Part shown: piece after piece, positions 9,704-18,515 of the stretch
How positions within the stretch are numbered: the first letter of the stretch is position 1
Layout of the letters: the number at the start of each line of letters is the position of its first letter
Origin: Paenibacillus urinalis
Lineage (GTDB): Bacteria; Bacillota; Bacilli; Paenibacillales; Paenibacillaceae
Assembly (NCBI RefSeq): GCF_028747985.1
Contig: NZ_CP118108.1
Location: forward strand, 4,035,501-4,099,500
Direction of reading: 5' to 3'
DNA: 64,000 nucleotides
Made by a program: the position numbers and the translations under genes
The notes under the pieces: generated by a model
What the model was told of the DNA's origin: nothing
The model's input: only the letters and a program-made list of their open reading frames with translations
The model's database searches: none

Positions 9704-10456
9704 TTAGAAGCCGTATTTGTCCATTTGATCGAGAAAATTACGGGATTTCAGATTGAGTCCAAGCTGCTGATCCATGAAAGCTCGCATAATCTTCTTTATC
9801 TCCAGCTTGGTCTCATCGCGAACAGAGACGTTACCCAGACGCTGCAGATCGACCAAGGCAAATAATCGAAGCAGCTTCAGCGCCCTTGGTGAAATGGACA
9901 TTGCAGGCGGATCGAAATGCTTGCACGCTCTGCACAGTGTGCCCCCGAGGCCTGGACTTATAAAGTATTCCTCGTCCGGTCTTTCTCTTCCGCAGGATAT
10001 GCAGGCCGTTAATTCAGGCGCATAACCAGCGGATTGCAATATTTTCATTTCATAAAGAGATATAATAACAGCGGGATCTTTATCCTCATTCAGTGCCGTA
10101 AGGCATGCCTTTAATTGCTTAAACCAAAAGCTTCCCGTCTCCTCATCCTGCAGCACACGATCGAGCAGCTCACAAGCATAAGAAGCATAGGCAGCTTTGA
10201 CGATATCTTCACGCAGCAAATGGTGAGATTCAATAATCTCACCTTGGTTTAACGTTCCGAGCCCGTGATTGCGAAAAAATACATATTCTCCGTGAGTGAA
10301 GACCTGTGTCAACGCGGCATGTCGGCTTTTCGGTTTCTTGGCTCCACGAACCAGAACACCTATTTTGCCTCCACTTTCGGTGCAAAGCGTAATAATTTTG
10401 TTCCCCTCACCGTAGTCCATACTGCGGATGACGATGCCTTCCAGCCTATATAGCAT
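9704..10456 (-). CDS. recO: DNA repair protein RecO
   Basis: Recombination mediator that helps load RecA onto SSB-coated single-stranded DNA with RecR (RecFOR pathway). An N-terminal OB fold (MLYRLEGIVIRSMDYGEGNKIITLCT) is followed by a helical domain. The four-Cys zinc motif typical of Gram-positive RecO is intact: CISCG, then CRAC about 20 residues later. At 250 residues it has normal length. It is the last gene of the era-yqzL-recO group, an order conserved in Bacillales, and is followed by the glyQS promoter. Confidence 0.95.
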   Translation of the reverse strand: MLYRLEGIVIRSMDYGEGNKIITLCTESGGKIGVLVRGAKKPKSRHAALTQVFTHGEYVFFRNHGLGTLNQGEIIESHHLLREDIVKAAYASYACELLDRVLQDEETGSFWFKQLKACLTALNEDKDPAVIISLYEMKILQSAGYAPELTACISCGRERPDEEYFISPGLGGTLCRACKHFDPPAMSISPRALKLLRLFALVDLQRLGNVSVRDETKLEIKKIMRAFMDQQLGLNLKSRNFLDQMDKYGF

Positions 10457-10492
10457 GTCTCATCCCCCAATAGAAAGTCATGCTGTACTCTT

Positions 10493-10642
10493 TTAAGATT
10501 CGGTCTGTAATTCATCATAAGCCTCTCCCTCTGCGTCAGCTTCTGCCCCTGCTTCCCCCGTGCATGCACAGGATTCCTTGTATAGCAGATAGGCATCGAC
10601 ATCTCCAGTCTTTGCAAAATACGTCCACGAAAAATCTCGCAC
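10493..10642 (-). CDS. yqzL: YqzL family small protein (49 codons)
   Basis: A short gene between era and recO. Read from a GTG at 10642 (AGAGAGG about 10 bases upstream) it encodes MRDFSWTYFAKTGDVDAYLL followed by a short acidic, Ala/Glu-rich tail. The RDFSWxYFxxTGDVDAYLLYKE block is the hallmark of the YqzL family, which occupies exactly this site in B. subtilis. Function is unknown; the conserved position suggests co-expression with Era and RecO. A longer overlapping frame that opens with MNTCARFF from an ATG just upstream has no family resemblance and a basic, Cys-rich sequence, and I treat it as a shadow. The bases between yqzL and era (10643-10778) show nothing else. Confidence 0.8.
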   Translation of the reverse strand: MRDFSWTYFAKTGDVDAYLLYKESCACTGEAGAEADAEGEAYDELQTES

Positions 10643-10778
10643 AAGTATTCATCCTCTCTTCGGAAATGACGTGATAAGCATCTACGAATAGGATGTGCAG
10701 GGCTGTTGTTTCTATGCGATACATTAACTGGAATTGCTTGCTGACGAGAGGCTGGGCTGACATGCATGATGACCGAAA

Positions 10779-11681
10779 TTATGCGTCCCGATGGAAACCT
10801 AAATCTTTAAGTACACGCTCTTGATTACGCCAATCCTTCTTCACCTTTACCCACAGCTCCAAAAATATTTTGGAACCGAGCAGTCTTTCAATATCTTGTC
10901 TGGAACGCTTTCCGACCTCTTTGAGCAGTGAGCCCTGCTTGCCGATAATAATTCCTTTTTGCGAATCGCGCTCTACGAAAATGACAGCAGATACCTGCAC
11001 CGTTCCATTCTCTTGCACGCGCATATCCTCAATGGTGACGGCAATGGAATGCGGCACTTCCTCACGAGTCATATGCAGAATTTTTTCACGAATGAGCTCT
11101 GCAATGACAAATTGCTCCGGGTGATCTGTAATCTGATCGTCAGGATAATACTTCGGACCTTCAGGCAAATACTTTTTGATCTGATCCATTAGTGTATTGA
11201 CATTATTTCCGAATTTGGCTGAGATCGGCACAATTTCTGCAAAATCAAGCAGATTGCGATATTGATCAATGAGAGGTAGCAGTGCTTCAGGCTCTACCTG
11301 ATCAATCTTGTTCAGTACGAGGAACACAGGCGTCCGGACATTTTTGAGCTGTTCGGCAATAAAGCGGTCCCCGCCGCCCATGCCTTCAGAAGCATCGACC
11401 AGAAATAATACGGCCTCTACTTCGGAGAACGTATTAAATGCCGTTTGATTCATGAAATCTCCCAGCTTGGACTGACGTTTATGAATTCCGGGTGTATCCA
11501 AAAATACGATCTGGTTATCCTCTGCCGTATATACCCCGTGAATTTTGTTACGCGTAGTTTGAGGCTTATCCGACATAATGGCTATTTTTTGCCCGATGAC
11601 TTGATTCATCAGCGTGGATTTTCCTACATTGGGTCTGCCAATGATGGCAACAAATCCGGATTTAAAAGCGGTTTTAGACAT
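10779..11681 (-). CDS. era: GTPase Era, ribosome assembly factor
   Basis: Essential GTPase that binds the 3' end of 16S rRNA and assists 30S maturation. From the chosen ATG, the P-loop GRPNVGKS is at residues 15-22, then DTPGIHK (G3) and NKID (G4), and the C-terminal KH domain includes the [18 protein letters not shown]-binding loop. Length is 300 residues, as usual. An in-frame TTG four codons upstream (11693) lies inside the ribosome binding site; the ATG at 11681 has GGAGG at 5 bases and is preferred. Neighbours ybeY, dgkA and cdd upstream and recO downstream reproduce the B. subtilis order. Confidence 0.97.
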   Translation of the reverse strand: MSKTAFKSGFVAIIGRPNVGKSTLMNQVIGQKIAIMSDKPQTTRNKIHGVYTAEDNQIVFLDTPGIHKRQSKLGDFMNQTAFNTFSEVEAVLFLVDASEGMGGGDRFIAEQLKNVRTPVFLVLNKIDQVEPEALLPLIDQYRNLLDFAEIVPISAKFGNNVNTLMDQIKKYLPEGPKYYPDDQITDHPEQFVIAELIREKILHMTREEVPHSIAVTIEDMRVQENGTVQVSAVIFVERDSQKGIIIGKQGSLLKEVGKRSRQDIERLLGSKIFLELWVKVKKDWRNQERVLKDLGFHRDA

Positions 11682-11717
11682 ATTTTCCTCCAAAAAGGGT
11701 CAATACCCTTATCCTTT

Positions 11718-12125
11718 TTATGCTTTCTCCAGAGCTTCCGGTCCAAAAGCGCCGGGCAGCAGCTCGCTAATCGTGGTCTCCTGAATTTCGCCCTTGAGGT
11801 TACCCAGGTATACAGGCATATTGCTGTCACACAGTTCCAGTATAACCTGCCGGCATACCCCGCAAGGTGCAATAGGGCCTTCCGTGTCGCCTACGACAGC
11901 CAGTGCTTTGAACTTGCGGGGAACATGACCATTCGCAATCGCACTGAACAGTGCGGTACGCTCTGCACAATTGCTCGGACTATAAGCTGCATTTTCAATA
12001 TTACATCCATGATATATATACCCATCTTCTCCTAATAGCGCAGCACCTACGCCAAATTGGGAATAGGGAATATAAGCTTTCTTTCGTGCTTCAATCGCTT
12101 CCTGCATGAGCTGATGTGCATCCAT
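11718..12125 (-). CDS. cdd: Cytidine deaminase
   Basis: Deaminates cytidine and deoxycytidine to uridine and deoxyuridine in pyrimidine salvage. This is the small homotetrameric zinc enzyme: the catalytic Cys53-Ala54-Glu55 lies in SNCAERTALF, and PCGVC supplies the other zinc ligands Cys88 and Cys91. The 135-residue length is normal. AGAGG precedes the ATG. It sits between dgkA and era as in B. subtilis, about 50 bases after dgkA. Confidence 0.97.
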   Translation of the reverse strand: MDAHQLMQEAIEARKKAYIPYSQFGVGAALLGEDGYIYHGCNIENAAYSPSNCAERTALFSAIANGHVPRKFKALAVVGDTEGPIAPCGVCRQVILELCDSNMPVYLGNLKGEIQETTISELLPGAFGPEALEKA

Positions 12126-12175
12126 ATTTGTACCTCTTTTCGATTATTGTGGACTTATATGACGATAGATATGAA

Positions 12176-12541
12176 TTACATAATCCATCTGAAGAAGGGT
12201 TTAAGGTAAACAAAAAATCCGATAATGACGGCAAAAACCGCCGCCAGCAGTACAGCTCCGGCAGCGGTATCTTTGGCGGCTTTGGCCAGCGGGTGAATCT
12301 CAGGGGATGCAAGGTCAACAACGAGCTCAATCGCTGTGTTGAGCAGCTCGGTCACCATTACAAAACCTATTGCCATACAAACGAACATCCAATCCGTACG
12401 TGAAATATCCAGAAGCCATCCGGCAGTAACGGCGATGAGAGCAAGAACCGCATGAACCCGCAGGTTCCTTTGGGTTCTAAAACCATACATCAGCCCTTCC
12501 ATCGCATTTCGGAATACATCCACTATGGACCGTTGCTTCAT
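12176..12541 (-). CDS. dgkA: Undecaprenol/diacylglycerol kinase DgkA
   Basis: Integral membrane kinase of the DgkA family. In Gram-positives it mainly phosphorylates undecaprenol to recycle the lipid carrier for cell wall synthesis. The N-terminal amphipathic part is followed by three membrane helices. The signature with catalytic residues is VTELLNTAIE (Glu65, Asn68, Glu72), followed by KAAKDTAAGAVLL. Length 121 is normal. Its ATG shares one base with the ybeY stop, so the two are coupled. Confidence 0.94.
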   Translation of the reverse strand: MKQRSIVDVFRNAMEGLMYGFRTQRNLRVHAVLALIAVTAGWLLDISRTDWMFVCMAIGFVMVTELLNTAIELVVDLASPEIHPLAKAAKDTAAGAVLLAAVFAVIIGFFVYLKPFFRWIM

Positions 12542-13035
12542 TAGCGTGTCAACCCGACACTTGCCAAGACAGCTTCTTGTTTACCCATCATTTCCGCTTC
12601 GCTCGTTTCATCCTGATGATCATACCCGAGCAGGTGAAGAAAGCCATGCACGAATAAAAATCCAAGCTCTCTTTCCACAGAATGACCGTATTCCTCACTC
12701 TGCGCGATGGCCGTAGGGACTGAAATGATGATATCGCCAAGTACATCTGGAACGTCCATTGATTCGCCTTCCTCGAGCTCGTATACAATATCAAGCTCTT
12801 CATCCAGCGTTTCATTCATCGCAAATGAAAGCACATCGGTAGGACGGTCAATTCCACGGTACTCCTTATTCAGCTCATGAATTTCCTCATCATCGACGAA
12901 GGTAAGGGCAACCTCACCTTCATCTACCCCTTCCATCTCGGCTGCTTTTTCAAGCAGCTGAGTGAGAAGGGAGATCAGCTCGTCACTGATATTATATTGT
13001 TCTTGATTATTATCCCATGCAAGCTGCACACTCAT
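12541..13035 (-). CDS. ybeY: Endoribonuclease YbeY, rRNA maturation factor
   Basis: Zinc-dependent endoribonuclease needed for 16S rRNA 3'-end maturation and ribosome quality control. The metal site is the UPF0054 motif with His130, His134 and His140 in HGFLHLLGYDH. Upstream is the conserved RPTDVLSFAM segment (residues 64-73), and GDIIISVPTA lies near 105. The ATG has AAGGAG at 8 bases. It directly precedes dgkA and era; Era is a known functional partner of YbeY, so the cluster fits a 30S assembly module. Confidence 0.96.
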   Translation of the reverse strand: MSVQLAWDNNQEQYNISDELISLLTQLLEKAAEMEGVDEGEVALTFVDDEEIHELNKEYRGIDRPTDVLSFAMNETLDEELDIVYELEEGESMDVPDVLGDIIISVPTAIAQSEEYGHSVERELGFLFVHGFLHLLGYDHQDETSEAEMMGKQEAVLASVGLTR

Positions 13036-13066
13036 ATGGCATGCTCCTTTGTTTCAATGAATGATT

Positions 13067-13113
13067 GAATCCATTTCATAACTGCAGAGCTAAAGGTATT
13101 ATGAAATGGATTC
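13067..13113 (+). repeat. Palindromic repeat, copy 1
   Basis: Perfect 14-bp inverted repeat GAATCCATTTCATA (13067-13080) / TATGAAATGGATTC (13100-13113) around a 19-base loop that contains CTAAAGGTAT. It lies in the 86-base gap between pgpH and ybeY. A second element with the same arms, except for one compensated base pair, and the same loop core is at 50738-50779 in the opposite orientation. No T run follows on either strand, so a terminator is unlikely. Confidence 0.75.
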
Positions 13114-13121
13114 GATGTGTA

Positions 13122-15353
13122 TTAACTTTCTTTTGGCTTCTTAATCTCTTCAGGATACTCAATTCTCGAATGAAAAATCCCCATGACCGTCTCTTTCAGC
13201 GTCCTGGAAATAATATCAAGCTCCCTCATGGTAAGGTCACAGTCGTTAAGCTGATGATCGTCCAATCGACTCTTAACAATCTTCTCGATCATGGATTCAA
13301 CCTGATCGACCGTAGGTTTCCGAAGTGACCTTACTGCAGCCTCCACACTGTCAGCGATGCCTACAATGGCCGCTTCTTTGGACTGAGCCTTAGGTCCCGG
13401 GTATCTGAAATCTTCTTCCGTAAAATCCGGCTCTACGCCAGCTTCTTCGGCCTGCTTCAGCGCCTTATGATAGAAATAATGGAGGAACGTTGTCCCATGG
13501 TGCTGCTCCGCAATATCTCTTATTCGTTTAGGAAGCTTGTAATCCTTCTGCATCTCCACACCGTCTCTAGCATGCGAAATGATAATGGACTTGCTAAGCT
13601 TCGGATCCAGCGTATCATGCGGGTTCTCCATATTATTCTGATTCTCGATAAAATAAATCGGTCTCTTCGTTTTGCCAATATCATGATAATACGAACCGAC
13701 TCTGCATAGCAGCCCGTCTGCACCAATCGCTTCTGCAGCAGCCTCTGATAAATTACCGACCATTACACTATGATGATAGGTTCCTGGAGTTTCTGTCAGC
13801 AGCTTACGCAGCAGCGGATGGTTCGGGTTCGACAGCTCCACCAGCTTCAGCGCTGACAAAATGCCGAATAAAGATTCGAAGAATGGCATCAGTCCGATGG
13901 CAAGGACAGCCATCAGAATACCGCCAGCAAAAGCAAAGCCTACACTGTACATCGCTGCCGTACGATCCCATTCTGCATTACCAAGGATGGCCAGCATGAA
14001 CACAACGAGCGAGCCGATGAGTGAAACGATGATACCGCTCTTGAGCAGGGTCGAGCGCTGACTCGCCTTATCCGTTGCAAATATAGCTGCAAAGCTGATA
14101 ATAATCGTAAACATCCCAAAATTAAAATCAAAATTCTCGTTCAGCTGTGTATTCAGAATAATGCTGCTCAGTATGCCGAAAATAATAGCACACACGTAAG
14201 CGAGCGGAATATCCAGCAGCAGCGTAATCAACATGACACCAATCCCTACGGGAGCCAAATAGCCGACATAGGCACGGTTATCATTTTGTAAGAAGCTGAC
14301 GATGTGCATGCACCCGATCGTAATTGCGAAGATGCAGAACAGCATCAGAAGCTGAGCGTTATTGTATTTGAATTCTGGACTGCTGATTTGTTTCATGTAG
14401 ATCATAATTCCAAGTGACAAACCAAACGATAAGAGCAGCAATCCAAGCTGAGGCCAATAGTTGACTTCGTCGCGAAGCAGCTTGTTGTCTTCCAATAGCT
14501 TGTACACTTCTTCGGTAATAATCTCACCTTTGGCTACAAGTGTTTCGCCCTCTTCAATGAAGACCTGAGGTGTGTTCTCTCTTGCCCTTGCCTTGGCTTC
14601 CTTCGTTGCTTCTTCATCATAGAACTTGTTTGCCGTTATAACAAACCGAGTAAGCTCCTGTACGACCTCACGTGCAGTTCTATCCGTCAAGGAGCTGGTA
14701 TTCACCATCTCAGCTACCTTGGCTCTCGGAGTTGAAGCATCCGTAATCTGATCAACCATCAATCTCGATACGAGCTCACGGGCAACAGGCTTCATTTCCT
14801 GAATCTGTTCCGAGGACAGCCGGGCAATCTTGATATACGTTTCCTCCGGTATCCGGTAGGACTGCTCCTGAGTTACTCTATGAATCTCATCAAGAAGTGC
14901 ATCCGAATAAGTGCCTGTTCCCCGGTTGTTGTTGATATAATTCGTAATCGAATCACTAAGTCTTTGGGGAATTTCATCCTTATAGATCCCAATTTTATCT
15001 TCTCGGGAAATATCATCCTGATTGAGCCTGTCAATCCGGTCCAATATGGAGGTCACTAAGTTCTCATTTCGTAAGGATACAATCTGATAAACCGGCTGAA
15101 CGGCTTCTGCCGCTTCCTCAGCTGCAATCGCTCTTGCCTGATTATCCTGGATCTGCATCGGAGCCTTAATTTCCTTCTCGCTGCGAGTTCCCTGCGCAAT
15201 ATCGTATCTTTCAGGCAGAAGACCAGGAGCCAGACTGACGTAAAACAGAATCATCAGAAACAAAAACAGAAGATAGCGGATCCCTCTGCTATTCTTCCAT
15301 CCAAGCTTTCTATTCTGAAAAGATTTGTCCTTCGACAATTCCTTAAGGGTCAT
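13122..15353 (-). CDS. pgpH: Cyclic-di-AMP phosphodiesterase PgpH (7TM-HD)
   Basis: Membrane receptor of the 7TMR-HD family (YqfF/PgpH), whose cytoplasmic HD domain hydrolyses c-di-AMP to pApA. Layout: a membrane anchor near residues 28-45, a large extracellular domain (to about 310), seven closely spaced hydrophobic helices (about 310-490), then the HD domain with HHSVMVGN and the metal-binding YYHDIGKTKRP, and further catalytic residues in SHARDGVEM and AEQHHGTTF. The length of 743 is normal. SD GGAAGGG lies about 11 bases from the ATG. Cotranscribed with phoH upstream; the yqfF-phoH-yqfD-yqfC order is conserved. Confidence 0.95.
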   Translation of the reverse strand: MTLKELSKDKSFQNRKLGWKNSRGIRYLLFLFLMILFYVSLAPGLLPERYDIAQGTRSEKEIKAPMQIQDNQARAIAAEEAAEAVQPVYQIVSLRNENLVTSILDRIDRLNQDDISREDKIGIYKDEIPQRLSDSITNYINNNRGTGTYSDALLDEIHRVTQEQSYRIPEETYIKIARLSSEQIQEMKPVARELVSRLMVDQITDASTPRAKVAEMVNTSSLTDRTAREVVQELTRFVITANKFYDEEATKEAKARARENTPQVFIEEGETLVAKGEIITEEVYKLLEDNKLLRDEVNYWPQLGLLLLSFGLSLGIMIYMKQISSPEFKYNNAQLLMLFCIFAITIGCMHIVSFLQNDNRAYVGYLAPVGIGVMLITLLLDIPLAYVCAIIFGILSSIILNTQLNENFDFNFGMFTIIISFAAIFATDKASQRSTLLKSGIIVSLIGSLVVFMLAILGNAEWDRTAAMYSVGFAFAGGILMAVLAIGLMPFFESLFGILSALKLVELSNPNHPLLRKLLTETPGTYHHSVMVGNLSEAAAEAIGADGLLCRVGSYYHDIGKTKRPIYFIENQNNMENPHDTLDPKLSKSIIISHARDGVEMQKDYKLPKRIRDIAEQHHGTTFLHYFYHKALKQAEEAGVEPDFTEEDFRYPGPKAQSKEAAIVGIADSVEAAVRSLRKPTVDQVESMIEKIVKSRLDDHQLNDCDLTMRELDIISRTLKETVMGIFHSRIEYPEEIKKPKES

Positions 15354-15370
15354 CCCACGACAATCCCTTC

Positions 15371-16342
15371 CTATTCTTGATTTTCGGCGGCTCGGTCATA
15401 TGCAGTAATAATTTTTTGTACAAGTGTGTGCCGCACGACATCCTGCTCAGTAAAATAGACAAAACCGATCTCTTCTACACCTTCGAGAATTGCCTTAGCA
15501 TCAATGAGTCCTGATTTTTTCCCGCGGGGAAGGTCGATTTGCGTCACATCACCAGTAATGACCATCTTTGATCCAAAACCAAGCCGTGTCAAAAACATCT
15601 TCATCTGTTCCGGCGTTGTATTCTGCGCCTCATCGAGAATAATGAATGAATCATCAAGTGTTCGTCCACGCATGTAAGCAAGCGGAGCGATCTCGATCAA
15701 TCCGCGTTCAAGCGCTTTGGCTGTCTGATCGGGTCCCATAACGTCATACAAAGCATCGTACAAGGGTCTAAGGTAAGGATCCACCTTCTCCTGCAGATCA
15801 CCTGGCAGGAAGCCGAGGTTCTCGCCCGCCTCCACGGCAGGACGCGTCAGCACAATCCTTTTGACAGAGCCTTCCTTCAGCGCTGCAACCGCTAGAACAA
15901 CAGCAAGATACGTTTTACCTGTACCTGCCGGGCCAATGCCGAACACGATATCACGTTTTTTGATCGTCGTTACATAATGCTTCTGGCCAATCGTCTTTAC
16001 TCGAATCGGCTTGCCGCGATATGTATTCGTAATCTCACCTTTAAATAGATCAAGAAGCTGATCTGCCCGCATATCCTTAGCAAGTTCAATGGCGTACTGG
16101 ACATCTCTTTCGGATAAGATGTGGCCATTCCGGATCAACGCAAGCAGCACCTCAAACAGCTGTCCCATGATCTCTACTTCTTGTTCCTTGCCTCTAATTG
16201 TTATTTCTGCTTCCCGGGAGTCGACAGTCGCCGGAATCTGCGATTCCATCATCTTAAGAAAAGCGTCCTGTGGTCCAAATAACGACTGCCCTTCTCCCGC
16301 GTTCTGAAGCGAGATTCGAATGCTGTAATTATTTACTGACAA
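15371..16342 (-). CDS. phoH: PhoH family ATPase
   Basis: PhoH-like P-loop ATPase related to helicase superfamily 1 motor domains. It is widespread next to ybeY and thought to act in RNA metabolism, but its substrate is not settled. Walker A GPAGTGKT is at residues 137-144, and Walker B is the LDEAQN segment near 240, followed by TRLGFGSKMVITGDVTQIDL. The start is a TTG with AAGGAG about 11 bases upstream, inside the end of yqfD; a nearby ATG in another frame stops after seven codons. Length 323 is typical. Confidence 0.94.
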   Translation of the reverse strand: MSVNNYSIRISLQNAGEGQSLFGPQDAFLKMMESQIPATVDSREAEITIRGKEQEVEIMGQLFEVLLALIRNGHILSERDVQYAIELAKDMRADQLLDLFKGEITNTYRGKPIRVKTIGQKHYVTTIKKRDIVFGIGPAGTGKTYLAVVLAVAALKEGSVKRIVLTRPAVEAGENLGFLPGDLQEKVDPYLRPLYDALYDVMGPDQTAKALERGLIEIAPLAYMRGRTLDDSFIILDEAQNTTPEQMKMFLTRLGFGSKMVITGDVTQIDLPRGKKSGLIDAKAILEGVEEIGFVYFTEQDVVRHTLVQKIITAYDRAAENQE

Positions 16343-16348
16343 ATAGCC

Positions 16349-17554
16349 TCATTCTCCTTGACTTGGACTTGGGTTATGAACGAGCGGAAGCTCTTCCGCT
16401 ATACTTTCTTCTACTTCGAAAAGCACTTTCATATAAACTTTACCATTCTCTTTCTTCTCATGCAAAATTTTTTCGCTTATCACCTTCGTTCCTTTCCCAT
16501 TTTTCGCTAAAATATCGTTTTTTGCCGCTGTGATTCCATATTGTTTAGCCTCTTCCTCACTCGGAGTAAGCTCTCTATAATTCGTCTCCCTGTCGGTCTC
16601 CGTCATCCAGCCAATCGGCAGCTTGAACGACCTCCACGTAAGCGCCTCAACATCCGTGATCGTCTCGTATTTACTGTACGGGGTTTTATCATACCCCCAA
16701 TACTGAATCGCCCAGTCGCCAATGACGATATATCTCCGCTCCTTGGATTCACCTGAATAAGTGACCTGCTTCTGAACGAGCGGTACCTCAATGTTATATT
16801 CGTGCCATACGAGTCCCTTCACATCACCTTTGGCTACAACCAATTCACTGTTCTCTTCGTCACCCAGAATGCCGGAGATGAGAACAGCCCCTTTTTTAAC
16901 ACGTGTATTCTTCTGTACTACAGGCCGACCCTGCTCAGCATAAATTTCTGTAATTACCGCATCTGCTTTGCTCACAATATGCCTGGGACTTAACAAGGGC
17001 TGCTTCTCAGGCTCGTCTGCCTCGACAACTTGTATGGTGAATTTGGTCCCTTCCCGGTCCACTCCGATCCATGCCGCAGCCGGCAGCTGCTTGATCAGAT
17101 CTCTAGCCAGCTTGTCCTGCGTCGGGAGCCGAAAGGACCACTGAAACGGATACAGCCCCTCTTGTTTGGCTGCAGCCAGAATCTCTTCCTCCGTTATTTT
17201 CACATTCCCCTTCACCTCTACATCCCATACAAGCGATGACATCGAGAACAAGATGGCAAAGAACAGAAAGGCCCCCGCAACAAACATCTTTCTTCTAAGT
17301 AATCGAGCCAGGAAAAAAGGAAAGCCGATACGCTTCTTCACACGAACACGGCAGCCTGTCCGCCGTAAAAGCGGGCGCAGCTTAAAGAAATCCCGAAGTA
17401 GAATATTCATGCTGGCGCTGCTCTCACCTATCGAACGAATCTCCCAAACCTGAAGACCTCTGACAGCCATCTGGTTAATCATCGCTTCAAGGTCTCCACC
17501 CAGGAGAACAATATGAACACTTCCTCTTAAGTTAGCTAGACTCGGCGTCTTCAT
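16349..17554 (-). CDS. yqfD: Sporulation protein YqfD
   Basis: Stage IV-type sporulation protein of the YqfD family, made in the mother cell under sigma-E in B. subtilis. The N-terminal soluble domain (about 85 residues) is followed by one membrane segment (MFVAGAFLFFAILFSMSSLV, about 89-108). Next comes a POTRA/FtsQ-like stretch with VKGNVKITEEEILAAAKQEG and a long extracytoplasmic domain. Length 401 agrees with the family. The gene overlaps the end of yqfC by 4 bases (ATGA), so the two are coupled. Confidence 0.93.
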   Translation of the reverse strand: MKTPSLANLRGSVHIVLLGGDLEAMINQMAVRGLQVWEIRSIGESSASMNILLRDFFKLRPLLRRTGCRVRVKKRIGFPFFLARLLRRKMFVAGAFLFFAILFSMSSLVWDVEVKGNVKITEEEILAAAKQEGLYPFQWSFRLPTQDKLARDLIKQLPAAAWIGVDREGTKFTIQVVEADEPEKQPLLSPRHIVSKADAVITEIYAEQGRPVVQKNTRVKKGAVLISGILGDEENSELVVAKGDVKGLVWHEYNIEVPLVQKQVTYSGESKERRYIVIGDWAIQYWGYDKTPYSKYETITDVEALTWRSFKLPIGWMTETDRETNYRELTPSEEEAKQYGITAAKNDILAKNGKGTKVISEKILHEKKENGKVYMKVLFEVEESIAEELPLVHNPSPSQGE

Positions 17555-17844
17555 TTTTCATCCCCCGTTCCCAGGTACTGTATATTCGTAATTCGCCCTT
17601 CCACTGCTACTTCTTCCGGGAGAATGGTGCGAATCAACAGATTATTCCCGCTGATCTCAAGCCTCCCGCTTGATAAATCCAGCACGAGCCGTTCTTCAGA
17701 GAAGTGAACCACACCGCGATGATTCTCTATGTATAGCTGATTACTTCCAATCAGGGTTAGCCTGGGCGTATCAAAAAGAACATCCTGCGGCAAATCGAGT
17801 ACTTCGCTGGTCCATTTGCGCAAATTGCGGCTGATTCGGGTCAT
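17551..17844 (-). CDS. yqfC: Sporulation protein YqfC
   Basis: Small YqfC family protein (about 95 residues), sporulation-specific and always paired with yqfD. It shows the family's pattern: a basic N terminus (MTRISRNLRKWTSEVLDLP), then short beta strands such as RLTLIGSNQLYIENH, HFSEERLVLDLSSG and RLEISGNNLLIRTI. No membrane segment. First gene of the yqfC-yqfD-phoH-pgpH-ybeY transcript; a terminator for the gene behind it sits about 75 bases upstream. I did not find a convincing sigma-E promoter. Confidence 0.92.
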   Translation of the reverse strand: MTRISRNLRKWTSEVLDLPQDVLFDTPRLTLIGSNQLYIENHRGVVHFSEERLVLDLSSGRLEISGNNLLIRTILPEEVAVEGRITNIQYLGTGDEK

Positions 17845-17918
17845 TGGGCTGGTCTTCCCCCTTCCTGTACTCTAAACCATATGCAGTGAATTTCTGTTTT
17901 ATGAAAGCATCGAAACAC

Positions 17919-17957
17919 AAAAAAGCCGTCTTTTCTCATAAGAGAAAAAACGGCTTA
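17919..17957 (-). terminator. Terminator after the 17965-18501 gene
   Basis: Stem AAGCCGTTTTTTCTC / GAGAAAAGACGGCTT with a TTAT loop, then TTTTTTG on the minus strand. It separates the floA-side genes from yqfC. Confidence 0.85.
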
Positions 17958-17964
17958 ATCTGCC

Positions 17965-18501
17965 TTATTTCCGCTGCCTCGTAAAGGACTGCTTAGCACG
18001 CGGCGGCCCTAAGATCTCTGCCCATATGATTCCTTTACGGATCTCATCTGAGCTTAAAGGGGCATCGTTCTTATTAGACTCTGTTGCCGGCGCAGCAGCC
18101 TGCGTCCTGGAGGCACCCTGACGCTGAGACTGACGCTGAGCCTTATGCTCCAGCTTCAGCCTGGCACGCTCCATACGCATCTTCTCGACTTCAAGCTCTC
18201 GCAGCTTACTCTCAAGCGCCTCATTCTGAGCTGCAGCATATGCAGGCTGAGGCTGATTGGAATAAGGAGACGAATCATCCTCGTAAGCCTCATCCTCATC
18301 TTCTTCATCGTCTTCCTCATACCTGGAATCAGACTGATGTTGCTGCTGACGAGTGTCCTGAGCAGGATGGGGACGTGGAGCCCTCTGAGAAGGATGCTGT
18401 TCGTCATTCGGCTTCTTACTCTTTCCTATAAAGGATACCAATGCGAATATAGCACCCAGCACAAAAATGAAGTTATTCATCACCCATTCGATAAGGTTCA
18501 T
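17965..18501 (-). CDS. Membrane-anchored protein of unknown function next to FloA
   Basis: I do not recognise a named family. The 178 residues comprise a short N-terminal membrane segment (about 9-26, FIFVLGAIFALVSFIG), a Pro/Gln-rich linker, a strongly acidic patch (about 61-77, alternating E and D), a likely coiled coil (about 93-125, ALESKLRELEVEKMRMERAR), a low-complexity basic/Gln stretch, and a compact C-terminal motif (EIRKGIIWAEILGPPRAKQ). The order fits a bitopic protein with an interaction motif at the cytoplasmic end. It follows floA by only 14 bases and ends in a strong terminator, so it is cotranscribed with nfeD-floA. A role at flotillin membrane domains is inference from position only. 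Confidence 0.75.
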   Translation of the reverse strand: MNLIEWVMNNFIFVLGAIFALVSFIGKSKKPNDEQHPSQRAPRPHPAQDTRQQQHQSDSRYEEDDEEDEDEAYEDDSSPYSNQPQPAYAAAQNEALESKLRELEVEKMRMERARLKLEHKAQRQSQRQGASRTQAAAPATESNKNDAPLSSDEIRKGIIWAEILGPPRAKQSFTRQRK

Positions 18502-18515
18502 TTACATCCACCACC

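Noticed and set aside
10360..10767. 135-codon minus-strand frame across the era-recO gap
   Set aside because: Overlaps recO and yqzL in another frame; the sequence is Arg/Cys-rich without similarity, whereas yqzL and recO are clear.
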